Source: Pyxicephalus adspersus
Lineage: Eukaryota > Chordata > Amphibia > Anura > Pyxicephalidae
Length of the DNA stretch: 64,000 nucleotides
Direction of reading: 5' to 3'
Assembly: GCF_032062135.1 (NCBI RefSeq)
Contig: NC_092862.1
Coordinates: 91,575,752-91,639,751 of the forward strand
Under the pieces are notes generated by a model. That model saw only the letters and a list, made by a program, of their open reading frames with translations, made no database searches and had not been told where the DNA came from. Made by a program: the position numbers and the translations under genes. Shown piece after piece: positions 37,724 to 49,180 of the stretch. Each line of letters begins with the position of its first letter. Within the stretch, counting starts at the first letter, position 1.

Positions 37724-39348
37724 TAATGTATATTCCAGTAGTCCCTCCCACCTTTGTAAGTCTTTGGTTACTTGCTAAACTCCTTCAGACCCTTGATCTT
37801 CCAAATTCAAGTCTTGGGGTAAACTAAACACTGGATGAGCATAAGTAGTCTTTTAAGGCTGAATAGGGGCCTGCCCATAGGTAAAGGCTACAGAGACAGA
37901 TTGGTGAATTGGTGCCTGGCCAAAGCTATGACTTGACTTGACCAGGGGTCTTACAAGGTACCCTTACATTGGTTCTCAAATACTAAAATATTCAAGTAAA
38001 AAATGTACTTTATATTGAACACCCCATGGGGCATCTCCTGGATGTACATAGTGCAGGGTCCGGTGTTTCTGATCTTTTACAGTCCTAGGAATCCTAGGGA
38101 TGGTCATTCAATTTTTCCCCAGGGGCCCACTGATTTCTATTTGGGCCTCTGGAAAGGGTAGTAGTTATGCCTCTTGCACCTTCACTAGATTTGAAAATTG
38201 TTACTTCTAAACAAATGTGATGTGTTTGTTGCTTATGCAGATGGGTCTGGCCACATGTGGCCACAGGTCTGCTGACTCATACATATCCTGACCAAACAAG
38301 TATTAGGAACATGAAAAATGACCATCATTCTCCACACCTCTAAAGAAAAAAATCTCACACACAAATAACAATTTAAACTGAACTTAGGATTCCTTTTATT
38401 TGTGGCACGGTACACATAATATTACATGATTTAATTTCAGCATTTGGCTGATACCTCTTTTTGTTATACATTCAGTCTAAAAATAATCTGTAAGAAATAA
38501 TTACATAAAATACAGTATATTACATTTATAGATATATTTCCAGTCCTAATTTCTACAATTGTAGTCCAACAAATAAAAATAAGACAGGTTACCTTTTAAG
38601 TTATGTGTTTAATTTAAAATATATAGCTCAATGAGTAAATTCATTATTTAAATTAACAACAGTACCAAATACTGTCAATATGCTCTTTAGTACAAGAAAC
38701 AGCTACATTCCATTGAATTCTAAATATACATAAGTGTTCAGGTAAAGTGGCAGAAAATTGTAAAAGTTTGTGAGCTATAAATAATATATAACTACACAAT
38801 GAAAGTATTTTTTCTCAATTAGTGGCAATTTAGTATTACGCAATGTTATATTACTGCAGCAGACAGCTAAGAAACTCCAGTTCCTTTACCATGTCTAAAC
38901 AAAACCAACACCAAAACCCAATCAAACAGCAGTTTACAATATTTGCAATAGTACATTCTGTTTCTCAGACATGGAAACCTATAATTTCGTCTTGAAAGAC
39001 AGTTCCTACAAGATATCTTCATTAAACAATGTGCAATATATTCATTTAGAAAAAGCTACATTTATTGGTTATTTATGAAGCACACCATATGCTATAGCTT
39101 GTAAATTTGTTTTCCAGGTTATACAGCAAGGATGCCCTACTCTGTTTTAGTAAAAGGGAACTTGCTTTCACACGTGTACATACACAATTCTGGATGATGG
39201 ACAAAAAAAATAATTTAGTAAAACATGTTCATTTACCAAAGTTAGGAAGGCAAAATTATGTTCCCTTTAAATATGAAATCCTGTGCAAAATCCCATAAAA
39301 TCACTAAATTATCAGCAAGCATAAAATATGGCAATATTGAACTGCACA
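37724..39348. other. no recognised gene
   Basis: AT-rich, apparently unique sequence. A minus-strand AATAAA lies near 38397-38402, so part could be a minus-strand 3' UTR, but no exon is supported. Confidence 0.3.
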
Positions 39349-39598
39349 TTAAAGCATAAGTAAACTGAACAAAAAAAAAAACCCATCCACTTTTACCTTC
39401 GCAGGTCCATCGCTCCATCAAAAGATTTCCTGGACTGGGTCCTGCGTCGTCCCAGTATAATCCTCCTTTCGCCTCAGAAAGGGAGGGGCTTTACTTTTAA
39501 AAAAAAAGGGTTTTAAACCACCACCACAAAAAAGAAAGAATTTTTTGGCTTCTATAAAAGGGTTTTTATGTAAAGTAAGTAGTTCAGGTCCACTTTAA
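39349..39598. mobile_element. TTAA-bounded MITE (TTAAAGCGG family), copy 1
   Basis: The left end is TTAAAGCATAAGTAAACTGA. The right end reversed is TTAAAGTGGACCTGAACTAC. It is bounded by TTAA on both sides. It is the same family as 41884-42191. Confidence 0.65.
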
Positions 39599-41247
39599 TA
39601 ACGTAAAACACATTTTCTCATTACTGACACTTAATTGAATGACAATAGAATAAAATATGTTAAATGAGCCCCAACATTTTATTTCCACACAGGAATAAAG
39701 TTTTAAAGGGTTTGATTCAGCTATCTTAAGGGAAACCTAAACAGGGGGGAAAAAAAGCTACATGTCTGGATTTCCATATTAATGCATTCAATATTTTGTC
39801 ACTGATTTAGAACAAAAAACAAATACAGAGATTTGCCTTTTCTCTAACTATATTGACTCCATTTCAATCTGGTCATTCGTTGTGCTTGGATGTTTCTGGC
39901 CAGACCATCAGATTTAGTATATTTGGTCATTTGGATGAAACGGATTATATATTGGGCACTATGGATAGAAATCTTATACATGGCTTTTCCAATGTAAAGC
40001 TTTTATGTGGGTTTCTATATGCAATGGGCTGTACAATAGGAATAATTAACAATAATCAAAGGATTTTTTTTATCTTTATACCACTTGGTGTGATGTCTTG
40101 CCTCCTTCACATAACTATACTAGCTAAACAAATAGGTACAAATAGGTAGGGGCAATACATGCATAATACTAGAATACTAAAGTTGCCTAAATTGCCCTTC
40201 CAACAGATCAACTCGCCATGCTCCCCTGCTCCAGAACTCCAAGAGATGGTTGGAGACCTGTTGTTACTGCTAAGAAAAAGGAGTAAGGTGAACTAACTTG
40301 CTGAGAGAAAGACTTGAACAACTTTAATGCTTTTGATGTGAACTTTAAGAATTTATTGTTTTACAGTGCCTCTAGCTACAGAGGGCTGTTAGCAATTCAT
40401 TTATAGGAGGACTTGTGCCTTGAACAACCAAAACTGTGAAAGATCCTTTAACAATAGCAGGTCGCAAAGGCAAATATTGGCAGTGTGCAAACATAAAGTG
40501 AGTAAAAAGAACAGCTTATTCATTTACTTGAGATTGCAGAATAATCAATGGAAATGTACAAATAGTTCATGGGTAAGAAAAGATAAGTTTGTCCCTTTTG
40601 AGTAGGACCGTTGTTGGACTTGACAAAACTTGGTTATTTAGACTGATCTGCATCATCACCTTAAAACTTACAATGACCAATGATGGCACAAGGAATCCTG
40701 GCTGACATAAATTATGCAGTAATAGTGTATCTGTCATCCCCTGTACTCATTTACCTGGGGAGGTAGGAAGGGGTGGGAATTTAAAGGTCCTTACAAATTC
40801 TACAACAAGCCCCTCCAACAGTCTTTTTTAATGGACATTATTAGGGGAGGAAGCTCATTTTCTCAACATTGAAAACATTGAAATTCCCCAATGTTGATGG
40901 AAAGGCAAGGGATCTAGTGTAGTAAAAAAAAGGAGGGGGGGGGGGGCGGACGACTTAAGAAGATATCAACCTATTATTTAATCAATAAAAAAATTACATG
41001 TCTCAATACTGTTATTTGTGCATTTTCAAAGCTGCTGTTGTGCATTTTTAGAGCTTTTCTTTTTTCTTCCTTAAATTTATTACCAATTGTATTATTACAT
41101 ATCCCCCATGGCAGTGCCCAGCAAATAAACCTAAATCCTTTATTATGGCTTTAGAGTTAAACCCATCCTCACTATTGACAAAATATAGAGTAATGCCTTG
41201 ATTACTTCCATTTAATTTTGAAGTAAACCACCTAAGAGTCATCCGTT
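39599..41247. other. no recognised gene
   Basis: AT-rich. Frames such as 39853-40149 are not recognised and have no splice or codon-use support. A G-run lies near 40935-40947. Confidence 0.3.
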
Positions 41248-41494
41248 TTAACCTCCCCAGCATTCAAATTCCGTTCTAATTTCCATGCAAAAAGCGTTAC
41301 ATGTTTTTTGCATGGAAAATTATTTTACATTGTAGGCTAAAATTTTTAGGCCTAATTCACCGAAATATGTCAAATTTTTTATACATTTAATAATAAACTT
41401 TAAATATAAAAAACACAAAATCTGTCAAAAAAAAATAAATAAAAAAAAATTGTTTAACATGGTATGTAAGTGTACAGTAACATTTATATTATAG

Positions 41495-41533
<39 letters not shown>

Positions 41534-41833
41534 GGGATTTCTTTGTATCGGACTCAATACAGCTTTTTTGTATTGAATCCAATACAAAATTATTTAAAAT
41601 TCCCGACGATCTGCCCGCCCGCACCAACGTCACCGGGAAAGCCCGGAGATCCTCTCTGCATTGCGCGGCTGGAGGAGCATGACGTGTCCCCAGGACCTGC
41701 GGGGACCAGCAGGACGAATGGGGATGACAACGGAGCAAGGTAAGTGGTTTTTTTTAGGGTAAAGCTACCCCAAGTGTGATTCAGGATTACCGCTATTTGC
41801 AGGTAAAATCCGGGATTACTGCTAGGGGGTTAA
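41248..41833 (+). mobile_element. TTAA-flanked (piggyBac-like) MITE, copy 3
   Basis: It is bounded by TTAA at 41248-41251 and 41830-41833. The inverted ends read CCTCCCCAGCATT and, from the right, CCCCCTAGCAGTAATCC. It contains the same internal layout as 25413-25854: a GTTACATG-CATGGAAA part, a TA microsatellite (41496-41531), a GTATTGAATCC hairpin and a GC-rich stretch with CCCGCCCGCAC. Confidence 0.8.
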
Positions 41834-41883
41834 ATTGGCACACCCTTAAAATGATCATATCATGTGCGCTTTGCAAAATGTAT

Positions 41884-42191
41884 TTAAAGCGGACCTCAAC
41901 TAACATTTTTTTATTTACATAAAAGGGTAGACAACTCTTTTATGTAAGGTAAAAATTACCTTCCTTTTTTTTTTTTTTTGGGAGGGGGGCACGGTACCAC
42001 AGGCTATGCCACCCGTGATGTAGACAAAAGCAGGAAGAAGTGGAAAGAAGATGGCAGTGCCAATACCGGCATTTCCTCAATACCGGTACGAAGACGGATA
42101 ACTGGACGGAGCATGACCCAATCCAGGAAACCCCTGCATTGAGGAATCTACAGGTGAGTTGTTGTTTTTTTTAATTTTAGTTCCGCTTTAA
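41884..42191. mobile_element. TTAA-bounded MITE (TTAAAGCGG family), copy 2
   Basis: The left end is TTAAAGCGGACCTCAACTAA. The right end reversed is TTAAAGCGGAACTAAAATTA. It is non-coding, with G- and T-homopolymers inside. It lies 50 bp from the preceding MITE. Confidence 0.75.
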
Positions 42192-43493
42192 TTATTTATT
42201 TCTGCTTTTGCAGCTTTCAGAATAAGCTAAATATAGGAAAAACACTAAAACTTTCATCATGTATAACATCTACAATTTATAATACACCTGCTATAGTGCT
42301 AATAAACATATAAACAATTTGCTTAGAATGCCTCCTTATCAATTAATTAAAAGATCATCAGAAAATAATGTACTAGGAATCAGCAAGTTATATTTTTGGA
42401 TATGACATACTTCATTTTCCTAATGCAAACTGTTGAACTAAAATCTATATAAATATATTTAGTTTAAATAATGAAAACTACATGATGAAAACATAATAGT
42501 CAACATAATGTTATGTTGTATAATATTTACCTTTTATCCCTTTTTTTAAATCATATTGTTCACCCAAAGTCTACACAGTATTTAGTTGTCCTGATCCAAA
42601 TATGAGACTTAAGAGTTGGTATCTCTTAAAGAGAATGTGGTTTAACAAATTAATGTTCACCCAGAGATGAAGAAATATTATAGGGTAGACTTACAAAGCT
42701 GAAGTTGATTTATAAAAAGCATGTTTTACTTTTACTACCTAGAGCACTGGGAATCCATCCATGAGCAAAAAGTACCTGTTTCAGCTTTGAATAGCTCAGA
42801 CACATGTCAAACAAAGACAAAGAATGTTCCTTTGGCCAACTTGTATTGTTCTAACTCATTTACTCACATGCAAGAAAAGACCATTTTAGAAGGAAAAGCT
42901 GCCCAGCATGAAAAATATATTCATGTTTCTAAAGGCTTAACAAATTATGATCATGTTACTATTTTATGGTTACCAAATTCAAACACTAATTGTAAACCAA
43001 GTGTGAAACTATCCTGGCTTGATTTCTTGATAAGAAATCCATTAAACCCTAAGGCCATTGGGCCTTATTTGGTTGTCAAGTGACCAAATTAAAAAATGTG
43101 TTAAAGTAGAGATAGTTGCTCTACTTTGGTAAAACACTGAATAAAAGTGTAAAGTCTTAAAAAGACACATGTAAAAGGAAAAAAAGTTTGATATAATACT
43201 TACCTTTCCTAGGGTTTCAATTTTACAGGTAGTGGAATTATCCTGCCAACAAGGTCCAAAAGAATGATAAAGAAATTATGGCATTTCCCTTATCTGAACA
43301 CTGAAGGCAGAATCCTGAGGAAAGGGGAGTGCATTATTTAACATTTTTCCCTTTTTATCAACATAATAGCAAGGGGCAGGGTCACTTAAGATGTGATCTG
43401 ATTTACCATTTAAACTTTAATTGGCCTGCATAGCTTATTGATTTTTACTATTTTACCTCCTAAATCCTTAAACTGCAATATGTTATCTAACTA

Positions 43494-43534
<41 letters not shown>

Positions 43535-44007
43535 ACTATATATCTTACTGATGAGCCAAATAACTGCAAATAATTCTAGGAATAAATGTTCTTGGTAGCG
43601 CATACATTATTTATAATGCAATGCAGTGATACAATTGCAAATTAAACATAGGTTACAGGAGAAAAAAATGTGATATGCTTTAAAGTACTGGGTGTTTTTC
43701 AACTCCGCAGCTGTTCTAGATGTTCAAGTTCTAGCATGCATTGTCAGAGATGTCAGGACATGACACCTGTAGCTCAATAACAGCTGTGGAGACAGTGAAC
43801 ATTTCTGTTGTATAAAGCATTCACTGCAGGATCGTTCAAGAAGCACAGCCAACTGAGGTACTCATTACTCATTACATTACATTCTTGGTATGAAACAAAT
43901 GGTATTACAAACTTGCTTTAACATATGCCAAGTGTAAAATTTTACCATCCTTTTCTTTGTACAATATGTCAATGTAGAGCTTTACCACCAATCTTGCTAT
44001 TGTAGAT
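42192..44007. other. no recognised gene; TA microsatellite at 43496-43532
   Basis: An open frame of 120 codons (42721-43083, plus) is the longest here, but its product matches nothing I recognise and has no supporting context. Confidence 0.35.
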
Positions 44008-44188
44008 CTGTAACACACAGCTGGGTGATCCAGCAAACCTCAAATAGATCTGATCCAGGTTTCAAAACATTTGCTATGAAGTAGCAAATGACTTTTAAGA
44101 AATGAATTTCAGGTTTGCTGGATCACCCAACTCCACTGATGAATGTGTATCCTCTCCAGCCTTAGAGAGCTTTATTAAATCAGGCCCA
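44008..44188. mobile_element. fold-back MITE (CTGATTTATTAAA family), copy 3, left end truncated
   Basis: It begins inside the left arm at CAGCTGGGTGATCCAGCAAA and ends TTATTAAATCAGGCCC. The GGTTTGCTGGATCACCCAAC block gives the inverted partner. Confidence 0.75.
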
Positions 44189-45238
44189 TTGCATCAGTGT
44201 GTGTAGATTCCAGGACCATGCTAATATTTTCATATAAATACATTATCTGTTATATTGTCACTGCCCTTGATTACTACTAAAATAGCTGAGTAGTGAAACA
44301 AATTAAATTCAAAGTCAAAATACAGTATATCTATCATATTAGCTGTTAAAATTCTTCACAACTTATTCCGAGTGAATTCTGGTGGTACCTCATTTCTGAC
44401 ATTTGTCTTTCATAGACTTTATATGAAAGTCTTTGTTTAGCCATTCAGCAGAACGCATTTCAAATAGTACTAAATCTAAAATGTAAGCTTTTACATTCAA
44501 TATGTTGTAAAACTTTACCAAGTTCACTTAGCCCTGTATATAGAGGTAAACTCTGTCTAGAGAAACCCAGGAACTGAGGGAAGGACCTCCACATTAGTGC
44601 AAAAATGTATGGATCATCAGTAAAAATCAATTCAAACATTTTCAGATTGACAAATGTGTAAATTTTGGGTAAAAGTTAGATAAATCTTGGGTTAAAACAT
44701 TTACAAACAGACCCCTTAGTATGCAATGACCTTGCTAGGAAACATCTGTCAGTTGTGCTCACCACTATGATAAAGCAGCTTTAAAAAAATGGTCTAAATC
44801 CAAAATTACCTCTGATAGTCGAAGAAAAGAATTATGTGGACTGCTTGTCCACTATACCTACAGCAACCAGGCTTTAATACAAGCAAGAAGCAGCACTTAA
44901 AACCATAAGGTTACAATGAGACATATTTATGAATTAGGCTGTGATTTGATCATAGATATTTTTAGCGAACAGGCTTATTGACCACAATTAATGAGGAAAC
45001 CTAAAAAGACCTCAAATATGAGGTCATGATGAAAGCTAATAAATAAAATGTTTTTTTATCTTTATTCACATTTACTTTTTACAATAAAAAATCCTGAATA
45101 TTTTGCATATGAACACAGTGGGTAATTTGATCCTGTACACTTTGATATAAGATTTTTTTTAATACTGTTATTTCATGCTAGTATTACATTTTTTTTTAGA
45201 ATGTAAAGTTGCATAGATAATGTAAAAAGTAATTGGGT
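44189..45238. other. no recognised feature
   Basis: Nothing supportable. Confidence 0.3.
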
Positions 45239-45242
45239 CTGA

Positions 45243-45410
45243 TTTATTAAATCTCTTCAAGACTGGAATGGATCTATTCAAAATCATTTGCTATTTGCTA
45301 GTAAATGTTTTGAATCCTGGACCAGATTCATTCCAGGTTTGCTGGATCACCCAGCTTCACTGATGAAAGTTTATCCTCTCCAGCCTAGAGAGCTTTATTA
45401 AATCAGACCC
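45243..45410. mobile_element. fold-back MITE (CTGATTTATTAAA family), copy 4
   Basis: It starts TCTGATTTATTAAATC and ends TTATTAAATCAGACCC. The left arm is shortened. A 3-bp ATT could flank both sides if the end is taken at GGGTCTG. Confidence 0.75.
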
Positions 45411-46537
45411 ATTAACTACTAATTGCAATATCCATATTGACTAATGCTTTCCATACACGGTGAATGACCTAATGATCTAAAAATAGGACATTATGTAATT
45501 TCTCTCATTAACATTGTAAGTCTATTTTGACAAGGTATTGTGCTTTGGGTATATTAATCCTCTTGTGTTATTTAATCATCACAATATAGTAAATATTATA
45601 AGATAAGGGCCTTCACAGCATTACTAAACAAAACTATGCACAGAACAGATATCACTTTTTGGTTTTCTGAACAAACAATTAAGGTAGTTTAATGGAGAGA
45701 GATATTGTACTGCCTGCTGTAATTTGAATTCTTTATTATGCTACAAAGATGCATCTATTCATTAAAAATTATATTTACTTTTCTTTATTCCATTATTATC
45801 AGCTGGCCAGGAGAGTGACAATGATTAGGTAAAAACAGTTTCTATTACTCTGTTTTCGCAAATGTACAGTAGTATTTTATGGTCGTTCTCACCTGCCAAC
45901 AAGAATATTTTATTGGCAATCTGAATTGGTTTCAAGGCAAAACACATTTTCCTTGGCACATATGTATCATACATTATTTTCCCTTTTGAACCATTATTTT
46001 GAAACAGAAAATTTTGGCCAGTTGACAAAACAATCAGACAGGTTTGCTGTTCTGGACCTCTCAAGTGTATTGTTGAACTGGTATCAGATAGAGAGAGAGG
46101 TGCTTTCTTCGTTTTTTTGTCTCACAATGTGCGCACTGAAGTGGAGACCTGTAACAAAGAAAATACAGAAACTGGTCAAGCATGTCAAATAGAAGTAGAA
46201 CTATACAAGCACAAAAGGTAATCACTTTTTATTTTAGGTATGTTTTTTGTTTAAAATAATGGGTATTAAAAAGCTACAATAACACCATACTTGCTAAACA
46301 ATATGACATAATTGTAATAAGTCCAACTCAACACAATTAAAAGGATTTTGAAAGCAGTTAAAACAGTTTACAAACAGATACTTCCCAGTTCTGGTGGAGG
46401 TCTGGTTGTATACATTTATTTTACCTTAGTGAAAATAAGTAAAAAATTGAATTATAAGTCAGAAGAGGGGAGGGGCAGAACCAGCAACAGGTGCCCCTCT
46501 GTGACCTCTATATTTGAAAGTAGCAACAGTCGATCTT
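45411..46537. other. no recognised feature
   Basis: AT-rich; nothing supportable. Confidence 0.3.
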
Positions 46538-46849
46538 CATAGTTCTCCCCAGCCCGTTTTTGGGGGGCAGGCTGCCCACCTGCCGTGAATATTCCGCCCG
46601 GCACATTTTTAGCAGCTCTGAATGGACACCAGAGACGCTGTTCTGCCTCGCTTCGTTCTCCGCTGATAAAAGGTGATAGCTGATTAGAGCCGGGTGGAGT
46701 GAGAAGAGCACAGCACAGCTATGAGAAGATCGGGACATAGGCTGTCCCTCCCCCATCTCATAGCTGTGCCAAATCTTTTGAAAAAAATAAAAAACACATT
46801 GTGTAAACAATGTATCTGCCTATTGGGCGTGTGTAATGACGTCATCGGA

Positions 46850-46884
<35 letters not shown>

Positions 46885-48586
46885 GCTGTGTAAATGATAC
46901 ATTCCTCAGCCCTACAGCTCTCTGTGTATAAACGTTTATATCCCCTAAATTGTATGTCATAAGGATTTGAACATTTCAGCGTGCACAGGGAACATTAGAG
47001 TTAGCACCATTCACAATTTCAGCACCCCAGCTTTTACAAATTTCATGATATGGGGATCAGAATTGTAAAATCTTGTGAAAATAAAACATCGGGGTTGCAG
47101 TATTAAAAACAGGTGTGCCTTGGAGTCCTAAATTAAAAATGCAAATTGGGGACCCCCGGGGCCACTTACATAGAAAGGAGCATTGGGGAAGGGCCGCTAA
47201 ATTTATACTTATCTCTCGCTCTCAATCTACTTATCTCTCAATCTATAACTGTCATACTATGTTACCCTGTCTGCTTCTCTTCTTTCAACCCCAATTTCCC
47301 TAGAATGGTGGGGTGTACAAAGATGAAAATGTAGGTGTAGTAAGGGGGACACCTTTCGATAATCCCCCCACTTTAAATATCATTAATATGCACTGCCCTG
47401 TTACACATTACTGCCCACTTCTAACACTTAAACACCAATTTCTCCGGAATGGGGGGGGTGTAGGAAACTGAAAATGTGTGGGGAACATCTGTGGATAACA
47501 CCCCCTAAACTTTTATCACAATGGCATCATTAGAACATAAGAAACTCTGCCCATCAAAACAAAATTGGGGTTTAGGTACTGGTAGGGTAAGTCATGGGTA
47601 CAAGGGCAGCGTGTTTTGATGGGCAGAGTTTATGTAATGATGCCATGGTGATGAAAGTTTGGAGGGTGTCAGCCACAAGTGGCACCTATGATTCTGTTTA
47701 TCTGCACCTCTCTGTTCTAGAGAAATTAGGGTTCATGGTAGGGAAGCAGACAGTTTGATGGGCAGAGGTTTTTATGTTCTAATGATGCCATGCTAATGAA
47801 ATGTTAGGGGTTTATACATATGTTCCCCACTTGCACCTACTTTTTCAGTTTCCTGCACCTCCCCATTCCAGATAAATTGAGATTCAAAGAACAGAATCAG
47901 AAAGGGCAGCATAGTATTACAATTATAGTTTGGTAAAGGGTAGGTAAAATATTTAGGGGGCCTCACCCCAATGCTTCTTGCTATGTAAGTGGCCCCAGGG
48001 GTCCTTAATTTGCATTTTCAATTTTGGGCTTCTTGGTGCACTTTCTTATAAAACAGCAACCCAAATCACAGGTGCCCAGCAGTTATCACCAGTTACCAAT
48101 CCCAGGTGCCCAGCACTTACCGCCTGTTACCAATCCCAGGTGCCTAGCAGTTATCACCGGTTACCAGTCCCAGGTGCCTAGCAGTTGCCAAGTAGTCACT
48201 CAGGAGGGGCATTTTTTTTTACTGCTAATGTAAACTGAGCCTAATTTGTTAAGCCACATTGATCACAATATTACACTACTACAAGGGATTACACTATTAA
48301 AACATGGAACTCTAGGGAGTTGGATTAAAATACACAGCACTGGACTGTTGGGGCATAATACAAAAAAAAACTGAAAAATTGTACATTCTAACAAGCCAGG
48401 CATTAGAAAGTTGGAACAAAGTAAAGGGGGGTAGGTAGAACACTGACACAATAGCAGGGGTTACTGGATATCTAAGCCATGAATAACTAGGAGCTCCAAA
48501 TTTGCTGTGTCTAGCCCCGCCCACTTTTACCACCAGGCTACAGTTTCCCCCCACCCGGTTGAAAAAAATTTCTGGGGAGAACACTG
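46538..48586. mobile_element. 2.05-kb fold-back element with nested inverted repeats
   Basis: The ends are inverted: left CATAGTTCTCCCCAG, right reversed CAGTGTTCTCCCCAG. They are flanked by a shared ATCTT (46533-46537, 48587-48591). Inside, 47091-47215 pairs with 47925-48052 (shared GGGGCCACTTACATAG). 47445-47560 pairs with both 47611-47727 and 47751-47878 (shared TTTTGATGGGCAGAG and ATGATGCCAT). A GT microsatellite (46853-46880) and a 34-bp minisatellite (48069-48195) also lie inside. It has no coding content. Confidence 0.7.
48069..48195. repeat. 34-bp minisatellite, about 3.7 units
   Basis: Units begin CAGGTGCCCAGCAGTTATCA or a close variant and end in GTTACCAATCC. The last unit is partial. 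Confidence 0.8.
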
Positions 48587-48591
48587 ATCTT

Positions 48592-49053
48592 GTTGGTCTT
48601 TTCTTGGTCAGTTCACAAAAAGACATCAGGTAAGCGGTGCATACACTAAAATTTCAAAGATCATTGATGTTCCACTCTGTGATAGAAAATCTAGGGTCTG
48701 TACGCAGCACATGTTCCTAGTTCTGCATAGTTTTGCCAACCATTCCAGGACATTAGGCCTTTAAGCTTAATTTAACCATAACATGACTCTAGCAGGTGGA
48801 GAGGGCAGTTGCAAACAATCAACAAGTTAAACAAAAACAAAGAGGTTTGCTGCAAGTGGGTTGCAATGGGTTTTTGAATGGTTGATGGCCATCAAATACT
48901 TAATGTAAATTTTCCTAGGTAATTTAATATTTTTCTAGGATACAATTTTAAAAACTGTAAATTGCTATACCACTGCTTAATGCATGAAATGCATTACCAT
49001 ACCTAAAGCCAGTATGTTTATGATATGTCATTATGTTGGGATATACAGTATAA
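48592..49053. other. no recognised feature
   Basis: Nothing supportable. Confidence 0.3.
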
Positions 49054-49180
49054 CGGACCTGATTTATTTAGGCTCTCCAAGGCTTGAGAGGATATACTCC
49101 AGGTTTGCTGGATCACCCAGCTTTACTGATGAAAGTGAATCCTCTACAGCCTTGGAAAGCTTTTATATATCAGGCCTGTT
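49054..49180. mobile_element. fold-back MITE (CTGATTTATTAAA family), copy 5, short
   Basis: It starts GGACCTGATTTATTTAGG, has CAGGTTTGCTGGATCACCCA in the middle and ends ATATCAGGCCT. The left inner arm is deleted. A further truncated scrap is at about 50308-50338. Confidence 0.7.

Noticed and set aside
48069..48195. CRISPR-like array
   Set aside because: The 34-bp units are contiguous with no unique spacers, and the context is a vertebrate transposon.
47978..48233. Repeated-peptide frames over the 34-bp minisatellite
   Set aside because: They reflect the tandem DNA repeat. Two frames are open at once and the unit length is not a multiple of three.
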